A stretch of DNA of 42,483 nt from an uncultured Bacteroidota bacterium. Its GTDB lineage: Bacteria > Bacteroidota > Bacteroidia > Bacteroidales > WCHB1-69. The notes below the pieces were generated by a model. That model searched no databases and was not told where the DNA came from. It worked only from the letters and a program-made list of their open reading frames with translations. Below are positions 7,992-16,465 of this stretch, one piece after another. The position numbers were made by a program, and so were the translations under genes. The stretch covers positions 1-42,483 of the forward strand of contig CADBTU010000029.1 of assembly GCA_902797625.1 (NCBI GenBank), in the 5' to 3' direction. How positions within the stretch are numbered: position 1 is the first letter of the stretch; each line of letters starts with the position of its first letter.

Positions 7992-9005
7992 ATGTCTCTG
8001 CTACAACAAATACTCGCTTATAATTCTATCTCCATTATTGGAATGGCTAAAAATTCAGGCAAAACAGTTTGCCTCAATCACCTTTTGTCTGAACTGAAAA
8101 CCACTAAAAGAAAAATTGCTGTAACTTCTGTTGGCATTGATGGCGAAAAAACCGACCTCGTAACTCATACAGAAAAACCTGAAATAGAACTTTCCTTTGG
8201 CACTATCTTCCAAACTTCTGAATATCATTACAGACAAAAACTTCTTACGGCTAACATCTTGGCTCTTTCTGAAACATCCACTTCATTAGGACGTCTTGTG
8301 TCTGCACAAGTTCTTATTCCTGGTAAAGTAATTCTATCAGGGCCTTCTACCTCTTCTGGCGTAAAAAACTTTTTAGAAAAAATGAGCCTATTCGGTGCCG
8401 ATTTGATGATTGTTGATGGAGCACTATCGCGCAAAAGCCACGCATCTCCGCTACTTACCGATGGACTAATCATTTCCGTTGGCACTTCTTTAGCTCCCGA
8501 CCTTAACACCATAATTCAGAAAACATCTACTCTTTATACACTCATGCAAATACCTGAATTTCAAACTAACTTTGCTTTAGATTTGATGCAAAAAGAGGGT
8601 GGTGTTTTCGCTATTACAGAAGATGGTTATACATCTTTAGATATTCCTTCTTCTCTACTTACTGATAAATATCGTGATCAATTTTTTTCTCAAGGAACTG
8701 TCATTTTTGTTAGTGGAATCTTAACAGATATGATGTTAAATTTTTTAAAATCACAACCAGAAATAAAAAACACTATTCTGATTGTCAAAGATTTTACTAA
8801 AATATTTGTAACACCTATGGTTTTACATTTATTTCAAAGTAAAGGTGGAAAACTTTTTGTTCTCAAGAAACCTAATTTATTGGCTGTTACCGTAAATCCA
8901 ATAGCTCCAAGTGGTTTTAAAATCCCATCAGAAATTCTTAAAGATGCAATGAAACATGTTTTTAATGTTCCCGTTTATGATGTAATGATAGATTCAAATC
9001 AATAA
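7992..9005 (+). CDS. kamB: KamB-like P-loop protein (lysine 5,6-aminomutase reactivase subunit)
   Basis: This is a 337-residue cytoplasmic protein. It has an N-terminal Walker A motif GMAKNSGKT (17-25), then GIDGEKTDLVTHTEKPEI, and a later GADLMIVDGALSRKSHASP segment. I recognise this arrangement from KamB, the partner of the MutS-like ATPase KamC. That pair reactivates the B12- and PLP-dependent lysine 5,6-aminomutase (KamDE) in clostridial-type lysine fermentation. The call rests on remembered family patterns, not a search. None of kamA, C, D, E, kdd, kce or kal lies in this window, so the gene is an orphan here. The neighbours are pepP (8 bases upstream) and ddh (46 bases downstream). If the call is wrong, it is still a P-loop NTPase of the dethiobiotin-synthetase/MobB type. 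Confidence 0.65.
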   Translation: MSLLQQILAYNSISIIGMAKNSGKTVCLNHLLSELKTTKRKIAVTSVGIDGEKTDLVTHTEKPEIELSFGTIFQTSEYHYRQKLLTANILALSETSTSLGRLVSAQVLIPGKVILSGPSTSSGVKNFLEKMSLFGADLMIVDGALSRKSHASPLLTDGLIISVGTSLAPDLNTIIQKTSTLYTLMQIPEFQTNFALDLMQKEGGVFAITEDGYTSLDIPSSLLTDKYRDQFFSQGTVIFVSGILTDMMLNFLKSQPEIKNTILIVKDFTKIFVTPMVLHLFQSKGGKLFVLKKPNLLAVTVNPIAPSGFKIPSEILKDAMKHVFNVPVYDVMIDSNQ

Positions 9006-9051
9006 CAAACAGACACTATTTCTATAATAAAAAATAAATTCGTAAATCAAA

Positions 9052-9918
9052 ATGGATAATATGATAAAATTAGCAATTGTTGGATATGGTAATATAGGGA
9101 AAGCGGTTGAAGAAGCTGTAAAAAATTCTGATGATATGGCATTATCAGGTATTTTTCATCACAATGATAACATGAACGATATAAACGCAGATGTAGTTGC
9201 GCTATGTACACCCACACGCGAAGTTCAATTTTTTGCCGAGAAATTCGCTAAGCGTGGAATCTGTACAGTAGATAGTTTCGATATTCACAACCAAATTTTC
9301 GATTTAAGAAGCACGTTGATACCCCTTAATAAAGAAAGCTGTTCTGTAAGTATAATAGCTGCTGGTTGGGACCCTGGTTCCGACTCCGTTGTTCGCACTC
9401 TTTTACTTGCTTTAGCTCCTAAAGGTATAACCTACACTAACTTCGGACCTGGAAGAAGCATGGGACACACAGTAGCAGCTAAAAATATTGACGGTGTAAA
9501 AAACGCTCTTTCGATGACTATCCCACTCGGCACTGGAATACATCGCCGTATGGTTTATGTTGAACTTGAAGACAATGCCGACTTTTCTTGTGTAGAAAAA
9601 AACATTCTCTCTGACGATTATTTTGCTCATGATGAAACCCACGTCATTAAAGTTCCTTCTATCGAAGAACTTAACAATGTTGCTCACGGTGTTAACCTTA
9701 TTCGAGCAGGTGTTAGTGGAAAAACTCACAACCAACGTTTTGAGTTCAATATGGAAATCGACAACCCTGCTTTAACTGGACAAGTGCTTGTTTCATGTGC
9801 GCGAGCTGCTGTGCGCCTTCGCGATGAAAAAAGATTTGGAAGTTACACTATGATTGAAATCCCACCTATTTATATGCTCCCTGGTGATGAGGAACAAATA
9901 ATTAGAACCTTAGTCTAA
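9052..9918 (+). CDS. ddh: meso-Diaminopimelate D-dehydrogenase
   Basis: This is a 288-residue NADPH-dependent enzyme. It interconverts meso-2,6-diaminopimelate and L-2-amino-6-oxopimelate (tetrahydrodipicolinate) in the one-step branch of lysine and peptidoglycan precursor synthesis. The N-terminal Rossmann motif is VGYGNIGKAVEEA (10-22). The substrate-binding core has AAGWDPGSDSVVRTL, the loop FGPGRSMGHTVAAK and SGKTHNQRFEF. These match the Symbiobacterium-like (type II) dehydrogenases more closely than the corynebacterial type. A start four codons downstream (MIKLAIVG) is also possible. It follows the kamB-like gene by 46 bases and is the last gene of the plus-strand run, meeting the convergent DPP IV gene one base after its stop. 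I see no strong terminator hairpin between them. Confidence 0.88.
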   Translation: MDNMIKLAIVGYGNIGKAVEEAVKNSDDMALSGIFHHNDNMNDINADVVALCTPTREVQFFAEKFAKRGICTVDSFDIHNQIFDLRSTLIPLNKESCSVSIIAAGWDPGSDSVVRTLLLALAPKGITYTNFGPGRSMGHTVAAKNIDGVKNALSMTIPLGTGIHRRMVYVELEDNADFSCVEKNILSDDYFAHDETHVIKVPSIEELNNVAHGVNLIRAGVSGKTHNQRFEFNMEIDNPALTGQVLVSCARAAVRLRDEKRFGSYTMIEIPPIYMLPGDEEQIIRTLV

Positions 9919-9919
9919 A

Positions 9920-12100
9920 TTATAGGTTTTCAAGAATATACTTTGCCAACTTATTATACAGATATGTTCGAGTGTTTCCTCCCATAATAAAATGGTTTTT
10001 ATTTGGGAAGAAGAATTGATCGTAATCAACTCCATTTTCGTTCAGAGCCTTAACTAATTCCATTGCATTCTGAAAATGCACATTGTCATCTGCTGTACCG
10101 TGTATCAATAAATACTTGCCTTTCAAATTCTTAGCATAAGTGGTAGGCGAATTGAGATCATAACCATCTGGGTTTTCTTGTGGAGTTCTCATAAAACGTT
10201 CTGTGTAGATATTATCGTAATAGCGCCAATTTGTTACTGGAGCAACTGATATAGCCATCTTAAAAACTTCATTGCTTGTAAACATTGACAAAGCCGATAA
10301 ATAACCACCAAAACTCCACCCCCAGATACCTATACGGCTTCCGTCAACGTATGAGAGAGTTTTCAGCCAGTTGGCAGCCGCAATCTGGTCCATCGCTTCA
10401 TATTTCCCCATCTGTTGATAAATAACCTTCTTAAAAGCATCGCCTCGAGTAGCTGTTCCACGACCATCAAAACATACGGAAATATAGCCTTTTTGCGCCA
10501 ACATCTGGTAAAAAGCTAAGTCCTGAGCCCCATTGTAAGCATTTTCCACTTGTTGAGAACCTGGACCACCGTAACAATTCATCATCACTGGATACTTCTT
10601 ATTTGGGTCAAAGTTCGCAGGCTTCATCATCCAACCATATAATGTTACTCCATCTGGAGTTGTAAAACTTATAATTTCTCGTTTTGAAAAACTATAATCA
10701 TTCATCATATTTTGAATTGCTTGGTTGTCGTTTAAAACACGTAATTCCTTACCAGATTTATCGTTAATAGTATATTTAGGTAGCGTATTTAAATTTGAAT
10801 ACTGCTTACGAAAATAGTTTCCATTTGGACAAAATTCTACACTATTCCAACCATCACCACTTGTAATAAGACGTTTTTTCTTTCCATCAAAACTTACAAC
10901 ATATAAATCTCTATTTAAAACTCCTGACTCGTTTGAAAGATAATAAATCTGCTTCTTTGCTTCATCAACAAATTGAACCTCGTTTACCTCCCACTCTCCT
11001 TGCGTTAACTGCTTTATCTCTCCTGCAAAAGAAACTTTGTATATGTGATTAAAACCACTTCTCTCTGAAGTAACAATCATTGATGAGTTATCTTTCAAAA
11101 AATAGTAATCATCAGTTACATCCAACCACTTGTCATTTACATCTGTATAAACTATGTCTTGATTTCGAGTTATTGTATTATATCTAATAAAATCCAATCT
11201 ATTTTGATGACGATTCAACTTTAGAATTATAACATCGTTACTATTTGGAAGCCAATAGGTACGCGGAAAATAACAATTTGTATTATCTCCAAGATCGACT
11301 CTAACATTAGTGTTATTCGCTACATCATATATATATACCTCAACCAAAGAATTATCTTCACCAGCCTTAGGATATTTGTACTTAAACTCCTCAGGATAAA
11401 GTTCACCGTACATTGGCATAACAAACTCTTTTACTCTACTCTCATCAAAACGCAAATAAGCTATCTTCGTACCATCTGGCGACCAAGACGCAGCCTGCGA
11501 CATATCTAGTTCTTCTTCATAAACCCAATCAGCAAATCCATTTAGAATATGATTTTGCTTGCCATCATTTGTTATTTGAACTATCTTGCCTGTGCTTAAA
11601 TCTTGATAATAAAGATCGCAATCGCGGGCAAAAACAACCTTTGAACCATCTTGCGAAAGTTCTGCGAATCGTAAAAGATGTGCTGTATCAGAAATTGGAA
11701 TAATAACCTTTCTATCAATATCATAAACATAATAGTGTGCTAATGAAGAACGTCTATATATACTTTCTAAATCAAAAGCTAATACTATCTTTTTCTCATC
11801 TTTTGAAAAAGAATAATCACTAATTTCTGAAATTTTTAGACGACCATTGCTGGATTCTGACAAATCATTATGCGACAAAATAACTCCTGATACCGAACCA
11901 TCACTAAAGTTATGACGCTCAATGCCTGCTCTCTTCACAACTGTGTACTCATCGCTCTTAGGCATTGCGGTATATCCAGATACCCCACGTGGATAAAAAT
12001 AGAATTTATCCCAGATGTCTTCTATTGTTATTGTTTTCTGAGCAAATAAGTAAACTGTTGACAATAACAACGCTAAAACTAACAAAAGATGCTTCTTCAT
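9920..12100 (-). CDS. Dipeptidyl peptidase IV (S9B), secreted
   Basis: This is a 726-residue serine peptidase that removes Xaa-Pro or Xaa-Ala dipeptides from peptide N-termini, and it acts outside the cytoplasm. The signal peptide (about 1-20) ends at LFAQ. An eight-bladed propeller follows (about 25-480) and contains the DPP IV signature DWVYEEEL (191-198), whose paired glutamates E195/E196 hold the substrate amino terminus. The alpha/beta-hydrolase domain carries the triad S596 (GWSFGGY), Asp at 671/672 (GTADDNVHF) and H703 (KNHFI). Length and motifs match the Porphyromonas/Bacteroides enzymes. It is transcribed alone. Its upstream region has TATCTTCG at 12123-12130, one base off the usual box, facing the promoter of comM. 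Confidence 0.93.
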   Translation of the reverse strand: MKKHLLLVLALLLSTVYLFAQKTITIEDIWDKFYFYPRGVSGYTAMPKSDEYTVVKRAGIERHNFSDGSVSGVILSHNDLSESSNGRLKISEISDYSFSKDEKKIVLAFDLESIYRRSSLAHYYVYDIDRKVIIPISDTAHLLRFAELSQDGSKVVFARDCDLYYQDLSTGKIVQITNDGKQNHILNGFADWVYEEELDMSQAASWSPDGTKIAYLRFDESRVKEFVMPMYGELYPEEFKYKYPKAGEDNSLVEVYIYDVANNTNVRVDLGDNTNCYFPRTYWLPNSNDVIILKLNRHQNRLDFIRYNTITRNQDIVYTDVNDKWLDVTDDYYFLKDNSSMIVTSERSGFNHIYKVSFAGEIKQLTQGEWEVNEVQFVDEAKKQIYYLSNESGVLNRDLYVVSFDGKKKRLITSGDGWNSVEFCPNGNYFRKQYSNLNTLPKYTINDKSGKELRVLNDNQAIQNMMNDYSFSKREIISFTTPDGVTLYGWMMKPANFDPNKKYPVMMNCYGGPGSQQVENAYNGAQDLAFYQMLAQKGYISVCFDGRGTATRGDAFKKVIYQQMGKYEAMDQIAAANWLKTLSYVDGSRIGIWGWSFGGYLSALSMFTSNEVFKMAISVAPVTNWRYYDNIYTERFMRTPQENPDGYDLNSPTTYAKNLKGKYLLIHGTADDNVHFQNAMELVKALNENGVDYDQFFFPNKNHFIMGGNTRTYLYNKLAKYILENL

Positions 12101-12207
12101 ACCAAATTATTTTTTTAAGCCGCGAAGATACGAAAATTCAGGATAAGATATTTGATTTTTTGAATGTAAAAATAATTAAATATTTATGCTGTATTAAATA
12201 AATTTTA

Positions 12208-12215
12208 TATTTTTG
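12208..12215 (+). promoter_or_regulatory. -7 promoter box of comM
   Basis: TATTTTTG, a full match to TAnnTTTG, lies 27 bases before the comM ATG. It sits in the 142-bp divergent gap shared with the DPP IV gene. Confidence 0.5.
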
Positions 12216-12242
12216 CCATTGAAAACAAAAACAATATAAGCT

Positions 12243-13787
12243 ATGTTAATAAGAACAAACAATTGTGCATTGATGGGCGTAACTGCCGTTCCTGTATTGG
12301 TTGAAGTAAGTGTGGATAATGGGATTGGGTTTCATCTTGTTGGGCTTCCCGACAGCGCGGTAAAAGAAAGTCAGCAAAGGATAGAAACAGCTCTAAAGAT
12401 TTACAATTACAAAATTCCTGGCAGAAAGGTGGTGGTAAATTTAGCTCCAGCCGACATACGTAAAGAGGGTTCAGCCTACGACCTAACTCTTGCCATTGGA
12501 ATACTCGCTGCTTCGGAACAGATTGCAGGTGGGGAACTTCTCGAAGACTACTACATTTTAGGAGAACTCTCTCTTGACGGAACTCTACAACCTATTCGCG
12601 GGGCTTTGCCTATAGCACTTGAAGCCAGAAAAAACAAAAAGAAAGGTGTTATATTACCTATTCAGAACGCTCGCGAAGCTGCTATTATGGACGGAATTGA
12701 AATTTATGGTGTATCAAATATCAAAGAAGTAATAGACTTTTTTGATAAAAATATCCCAATAGAACCTACAAAAATAGATATTTCACACGAATTTAGCGAT
12801 AGTTTAAGAGATTATGAGTTCGATTTTTCAGATGTTAAAGGGCAAGTTAACATCAAACGTGCCATGGAAATTGCTGCGGCTGGAGGTCATAATGTTATTC
12901 TTATTGGTTCGCCTGGGTCAGGAAAAACTATGTTAGCAAAGCGTTTACCTTCTATTCTGCCACCTCTTTGCTTAGAGGAAGCATTAGAAACAACTAAAAT
13001 ACACTCAGTGGCTGGAAAAATGAGTCGTTATAAATCTATTGTATCAACACGACCTTTTCGCGCACCTCATCACACTATAAGCGATGTGGCACTCGTAGGC
13101 GGCGGCTCTCATCCACAACCTGGGGAAATTTCTCTCGCCCATAATGGTGTGCTTTTTCTTGATGAACTGCCTGAATTTAAACGACAAGTGTTAGAAGTTA
13201 TGCGACAACCTTTAGAAGAAAGATGCGTTACTATTTCACGATCTAAATACACTGTTGAGTTCCCCTCTTCTTTTATGTTTATAGCCGCTATGAACCCTTG
13301 TCCTTGTGGAAATTACAACCACCCAACAATACAATGCACCTGTAAATCTTTCGAAATAATGCATTATATGAACAAAATTTCTGGTCCATTGATGGATAGA
13401 ATCGATATTCATGTTGAAGTTGTTCCTGTAAGCCATGAAGAATTAGCCTCAAAAACTACTACTGAAAAAAGTGCTGATATAAGAAAACGTGTTGTTGCTG
13501 CCAGAAAAATCCAAAGGGATCGATTTGTCGGCAAAGATAAACTATTTTGCAACGCACAGATGAACAGCAAAATGGTTAGAGATTTTTGTATCATTGACAA
13601 TGCTGGGCAACAGATTCTCAAAAATGCCATGGATAGACTCGGACTCTCAGCTCGAGCCTACGACCGCATCCTTAAGGTAGCCCGCACAATCGCCGACCTT
13701 GACGGCAGCTTGAACATCGAAATCGGCCACCTCAGCGAGGCCATCAATTTCCGGAATCTGGATCGCGACAATTGGGGGATGCGGTGA
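12243..13787 (+). CDS. comM: YifB/ComM-family Mg-chelatase-like AAA+ ATPase
   Basis: This is a 514-residue AAA+ helicase-like protein. The ComM family drives branch migration of the recombination intermediate during integration of incoming DNA. The N-terminal part (about 1-175) is the Lon-substrate-like ChlI domain (VSVDNGIGFHLVGLPDSAVKES). The AAA+ core has Walker A GSPGSGKT (222-229), Walker B FLDELPEF and the sensor region AAMNPCPCGNYNHP, with cysteines typical of the family. The C-terminal Mg_chelatase_C domain runs to RDNWGMR. Length is normal. The last 160 bases or so are strikingly GC-rich (37 of 60 in 13681-13740, against 17 of 60 in 13321-13380), although the protein remains well conserved there, which suggests the 3' end was replaced by recombination. 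Confidence 0.93.
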   Translation: MLIRTNNCALMGVTAVPVLVEVSVDNGIGFHLVGLPDSAVKESQQRIETALKIYNYKIPGRKVVVNLAPADIRKEGSAYDLTLAIGILAASEQIAGGELLEDYYILGELSLDGTLQPIRGALPIALEARKNKKKGVILPIQNAREAAIMDGIEIYGVSNIKEVIDFFDKNIPIEPTKIDISHEFSDSLRDYEFDFSDVKGQVNIKRAMEIAAAGGHNVILIGSPGSGKTMLAKRLPSILPPLCLEEALETTKIHSVAGKMSRYKSIVSTRPFRAPHHTISDVALVGGGSHPQPGEISLAHNGVLFLDELPEFKRQVLEVMRQPLEERCVTISRSKYTVEFPSSFMFIAAMNPCPCGNYNHPTIQCTCKSFEIMHYMNKISGPLMDRIDIHVEVVPVSHEELASKTTTEKSADIRKRVVAARKIQRDRFVGKDKLFCNAQMNSKMVRDFCIIDNAGQQILKNAMDRLGLSARAYDRILKVARTIADLDGSLNIEIGHLSEAINFRNLDRDNWGMR

Positions 13788-13857
13788 TTTTGTTGCGAAA
13801 ACATTTGCGGAAATCTATCGTTTCGCCCCTGTCGAGACATCTATTGCTGGTAACAAA

Positions 13858-13925
13858 TGGCCCCTGTCGGGGCCAAAACTCTGTATGAAATGGGTACGTT
13901 TCCCAACAGGCCCCGACAGGGGCCA
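13858..13925. repeat. Perfect 17-bp inverted repeat, REP-like
   Basis: The left arm TGGCCCCTGTCGGGGCC (13858-13874) and the right arm GGCCCCGACAGGGGCCA (13909-13925) are exact reverse complements, separated by 34 bases. Each arm also contains its own near-palindrome (CCCCTGTCGGGG). A related but imperfect copy, CGCCCCTGTCGAGAC, lies at about 13823-13837. There is no T-run after the right arm, so it is not a classic terminator. The form resembles repetitive extragenic palindromes dispersed in many copies, but only one cluster is visible in this window. Confidence 0.85.
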
Positions 13926-13964
13926 GAGCGCGACATTTTTGGAATGTATTGATGTATATGTCGA

Positions 13965-13972
13965 TATTTTTG
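13965..13972 (+). promoter_or_regulatory. -7 promoter box of the TonB receptor unit
   Basis: TATTTTTG matches the Bacteroidota element and lies 62 bases before the ATG at 14035, just downstream of the GC-rich repeat. Confidence 0.45.
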
Positions 13973-14034
13973 CTAAATTCGCGGCCAATTTTTTGATTTG
14001 GAAAGAACTATGGCAAAAATCAGTTAAGTATTAA

Positions 14035-16434
14035 ATGTGTAAAAAACTTGTTGTGGTTTTGGCATCTTTTTTGTTGTGTTGCTACTCTGTATCAGCACAG
14101 AATAGTCGTGCAACCTTGTATGGCACTGTGAAAGACGCCAGTAATGGAGAATCTCTGTTTGGTGTGTATGTTGTGCTTAATAATATAACAACTACAGGAG
14201 ATGTGCACGGGAGTGTTTCTAATGAATCTGGATACTACTCTGTTTCGGTAACTCCTGGAACTTATAAGGTTACTGTTAACTTTATGGGTTATAAAACAAT
14301 AGTTGATACAATAAATCTTAGAACTAATACGCTACGTAAATTCGATCTTGAACCTATAGCGATTGAAGGCAACGAGGTTATAATTCAGGGAGAGAACTCT
14401 AATAATAATGTAAGCAGTGGCGAAGTTGGCAAATTGTCTATGTCTGTTGAAACCATCAAATCTTTACCCGCACTGATGGGGGAAGCAGACGTTCTTAAAT
14501 CTGTGCAACTTCTTCCTGGCGTTCAGTCAGGTGGCGAAGGTAATTCTGGCTTCTATGTTCGTGGCAGCGGCACCGACCAAAATCTAATACTTCTTGATGA
14601 AGCCACTATCTATAATGCTAACCATCTGTTTGGATTTTTCTCGGTTTTCAATATCGACGCTGTAAAAAATATTGAAATGATTAAATCTGGAATGCCTGCC
14701 CATTACGGTGGTAGAGCTGCTTCAATACTTAATGTTACTCAAAAAGAAGGAAACCTTAAAAGATGGGAAATTGATGGAGGACTTGGGCTTATTTTTTCCC
14801 ACCTTACCATTCAAGGACCTATCAAAAAGAATAAATCTTCGCTGCTTATCTCTGCTCGAAGAACCTATGCAGACATCCTTATTCAGCCTTTTCTAAAAAA
14901 AAACTCTCCACTTAAAGGCTCCGATTTCTTTTTCTACGACATAAATGCTAAATTTAACGTTATTATAAATGACCGCCATAGATTATATTTTGGAACATAT
15001 TATGGACGAGACGTTTATGGCTTTAAGTCTAACTCAAAAAATACCGTAATGACTTTCAAATGGAGCAACGCGGCTGCTTCTGCTCGCTGGAATTATATCA
15101 TTGGTAATCGATTATTTCTTAACACCTCTGCAACATTCAGTTACTACGATTTCGATACTGAAATGCGAATCCATCCTTATGCACTAAATATCACATCTGG
15201 CGTACGCGACTATGCCCTAAAAAGCATCTTAACTTGGCTCCCAAAAACCAATCATAATATAAAATTTGGATTCCACGAAACTTTTCACAATTGTATTCCT
15301 GGTCAATATGCTGTACAAGCTGGAGAAGGTGCTAACTTTAACCTACCACCCGCTCAACATTTCCTCGCTAACGAATTTAGTATCTTTGCTCACGATGACT
15401 ATGATATAAATAAACACTGGAAACTTAATTTCGGACTAAGATACACTAACTTCGCACATATAGGTCCTTTTACAAGATATATTCTTAACTACTTTGGAAA
15501 TACTGTTGATTCTGTAAAATACAACAATTTTTCTTTGATATCTCAATACAATAAAGTTGAACCAAGATTTTCGATCAGATGGCTTTTAGATTCTACATCC
15601 TCAATTAAGGCATCTGCTACTCTTAATTATCAATTTATGCATCAAGTTTCACTCGCTGGAATTTCTCTACCTACTGATGTTTGGATGCCATCAACAGACC
15701 TTATTAAACCTCAGACTGTTTTTCAGTACTCCCTCGGATTCTTTAAAAACTTTTATCACAATATGTTTGAAACTTACATTGATCTCTACTATAAACACAT
15801 GTACAACCTTATTGAATATCGTGAAGGTATCAACATCAGTGATGTTACTCTAAATCCTGACCAAATGTATGTTTTTGGTAAAGGATTTTCTTGTGGTGCT
15901 GAGTTTTACATTAAAAAATCAAGAGGCAAATTCACTGGATTTATTGGCTATACCTTAGGTTTTACACGAAGACAATTTGATGAACTTAACGGCGGCAAAC
16001 CATTTTGGGCAAAGTATGACAGACGACACGATGTGTCTATAAACCTTTCCTACGAAATACTACGTAATAAACTGAGTATCTCTGCTTTATGGGTTTATCA
16101 GTCGGGAAATACTATGACTGTTCCGCTCGGATACTATCTATACATGGGCTCTATTGTAACTGAATATAGCGATAGAAACGAATATAGAGTAAACCCTTAT
16201 CATAGACTTGACCTATCGCTCGATTGGACAATCAAAAAGACTAAAAAGTTTGAAACTGGCCTTAACGTTTCTATCTATAATGTCTATAACAGACAGAATC
16301 CTTTCCTTGTATTTTTTGAAACCTCTGCCAACGCTGAAAGCGGAGATCTATCTAACTTTACTCTTCAAAATCACGCTTATCAAATGAGTCTTTTCCCTAT
16401 TATCCCCTCAATAATGTGGACTTTTAGATTTTAA
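14035..16434 (+). CDS. TonB-dependent outer-membrane receptor
   Basis: This 799-residue outer-membrane transporter takes up a ligand using energy passed from the inner membrane by TonB. It has a signal peptide (about 1-22, ending SVSAQ). A carboxypeptidase-regulatory-like beta-sandwich follows (about 25-110, GTVKDASNGESLFGVYVVLNN to FMGYKTIVDT), then a plug domain (about 135-245, LLPGVQSGGEGNSGFYVRG and GGRAASILNV). A 22-strand type barrel ends in the C-terminal aromatic WTFRF. It is shorter than SusC-type receptors (about 1000 residues) and no SusD partner follows, so it is an ordinary receptor of unknown substrate. The next gene, a secreted beta-helix protein, starts 31 bases after its stop. 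Confidence 0.9.
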   Translation: MCKKLVVVLASFLLCCYSVSAQNSRATLYGTVKDASNGESLFGVYVVLNNITTTGDVHGSVSNESGYYSVSVTPGTYKVTVNFMGYKTIVDTINLRTNTLRKFDLEPIAIEGNEVIIQGENSNNNVSSGEVGKLSMSVETIKSLPALMGEADVLKSVQLLPGVQSGGEGNSGFYVRGSGTDQNLILLDEATIYNANHLFGFFSVFNIDAVKNIEMIKSGMPAHYGGRAASILNVTQKEGNLKRWEIDGGLGLIFSHLTIQGPIKKNKSSLLISARRTYADILIQPFLKKNSPLKGSDFFFYDINAKFNVIINDRHRLYFGTYYGRDVYGFKSNSKNTVMTFKWSNAAASARWNYIIGNRLFLNTSATFSYYDFDTEMRIHPYALNITSGVRDYALKSILTWLPKTNHNIKFGFHETFHNCIPGQYAVQAGEGANFNLPPAQHFLANEFSIFAHDDYDINKHWKLNFGLRYTNFAHIGPFTRYILNYFGNTVDSVKYNNFSLISQYNKVEPRFSIRWLLDSTSSIKASATLNYQFMHQVSLAGISLPTDVWMPSTDLIKPQTVFQYSLGFFKNFYHNMFETYIDLYYKHMYNLIEYREGINISDVTLNPDQMYVFGKGFSCGAEFYIKKSRGKFTGFIGYTLGFTRRQFDELNGGKPFWAKYDRRHDVSINLSYEILRNKLSISALWVYQSGNTMTVPLGYYLYMGSIVTEYSDRNEYRVNPYHRLDLSLDWTIKKTKKFETGLNVSIYNVYNRQNPFLVFFETSANAESGDLSNFTLQNHAYQMSLFPIIPSIMWTFRF

Positions 16435-16465
16435 CTAAAAATTACTCTAATATTTAAACCTTTTT

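Larger units (their letters stand above)
13788..14034. other. GC-rich intergenic tract with inverted repeat
   Basis: This 247-bp gap continues the GC-rich tract that starts inside comM and returns to AT-rich sequence near 13935. It holds a perfect 17-bp inverted repeat, an extra partial repeat copy near 13823-13837, and the promoter of the TonB receptor gene. No gene is visible. Confidence 0.7.

Noticed and set aside
9052-9918. Reading ddh as 3,5-diaminohexanoate dehydrogenase because kamB is adjacent
   Set aside because: Length (288 residues) and the AAGWDPG and FGPGRSMGHT motifs match meso-DAP dehydrogenase; Kdd is longer. Kept only as a substrate question in the findings.
13858-13925. The 17-bp inverted repeat as the comM rho-independent terminator
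   Set aside because: The loop is 34 bases and there is no T-tract directly after the right arm.
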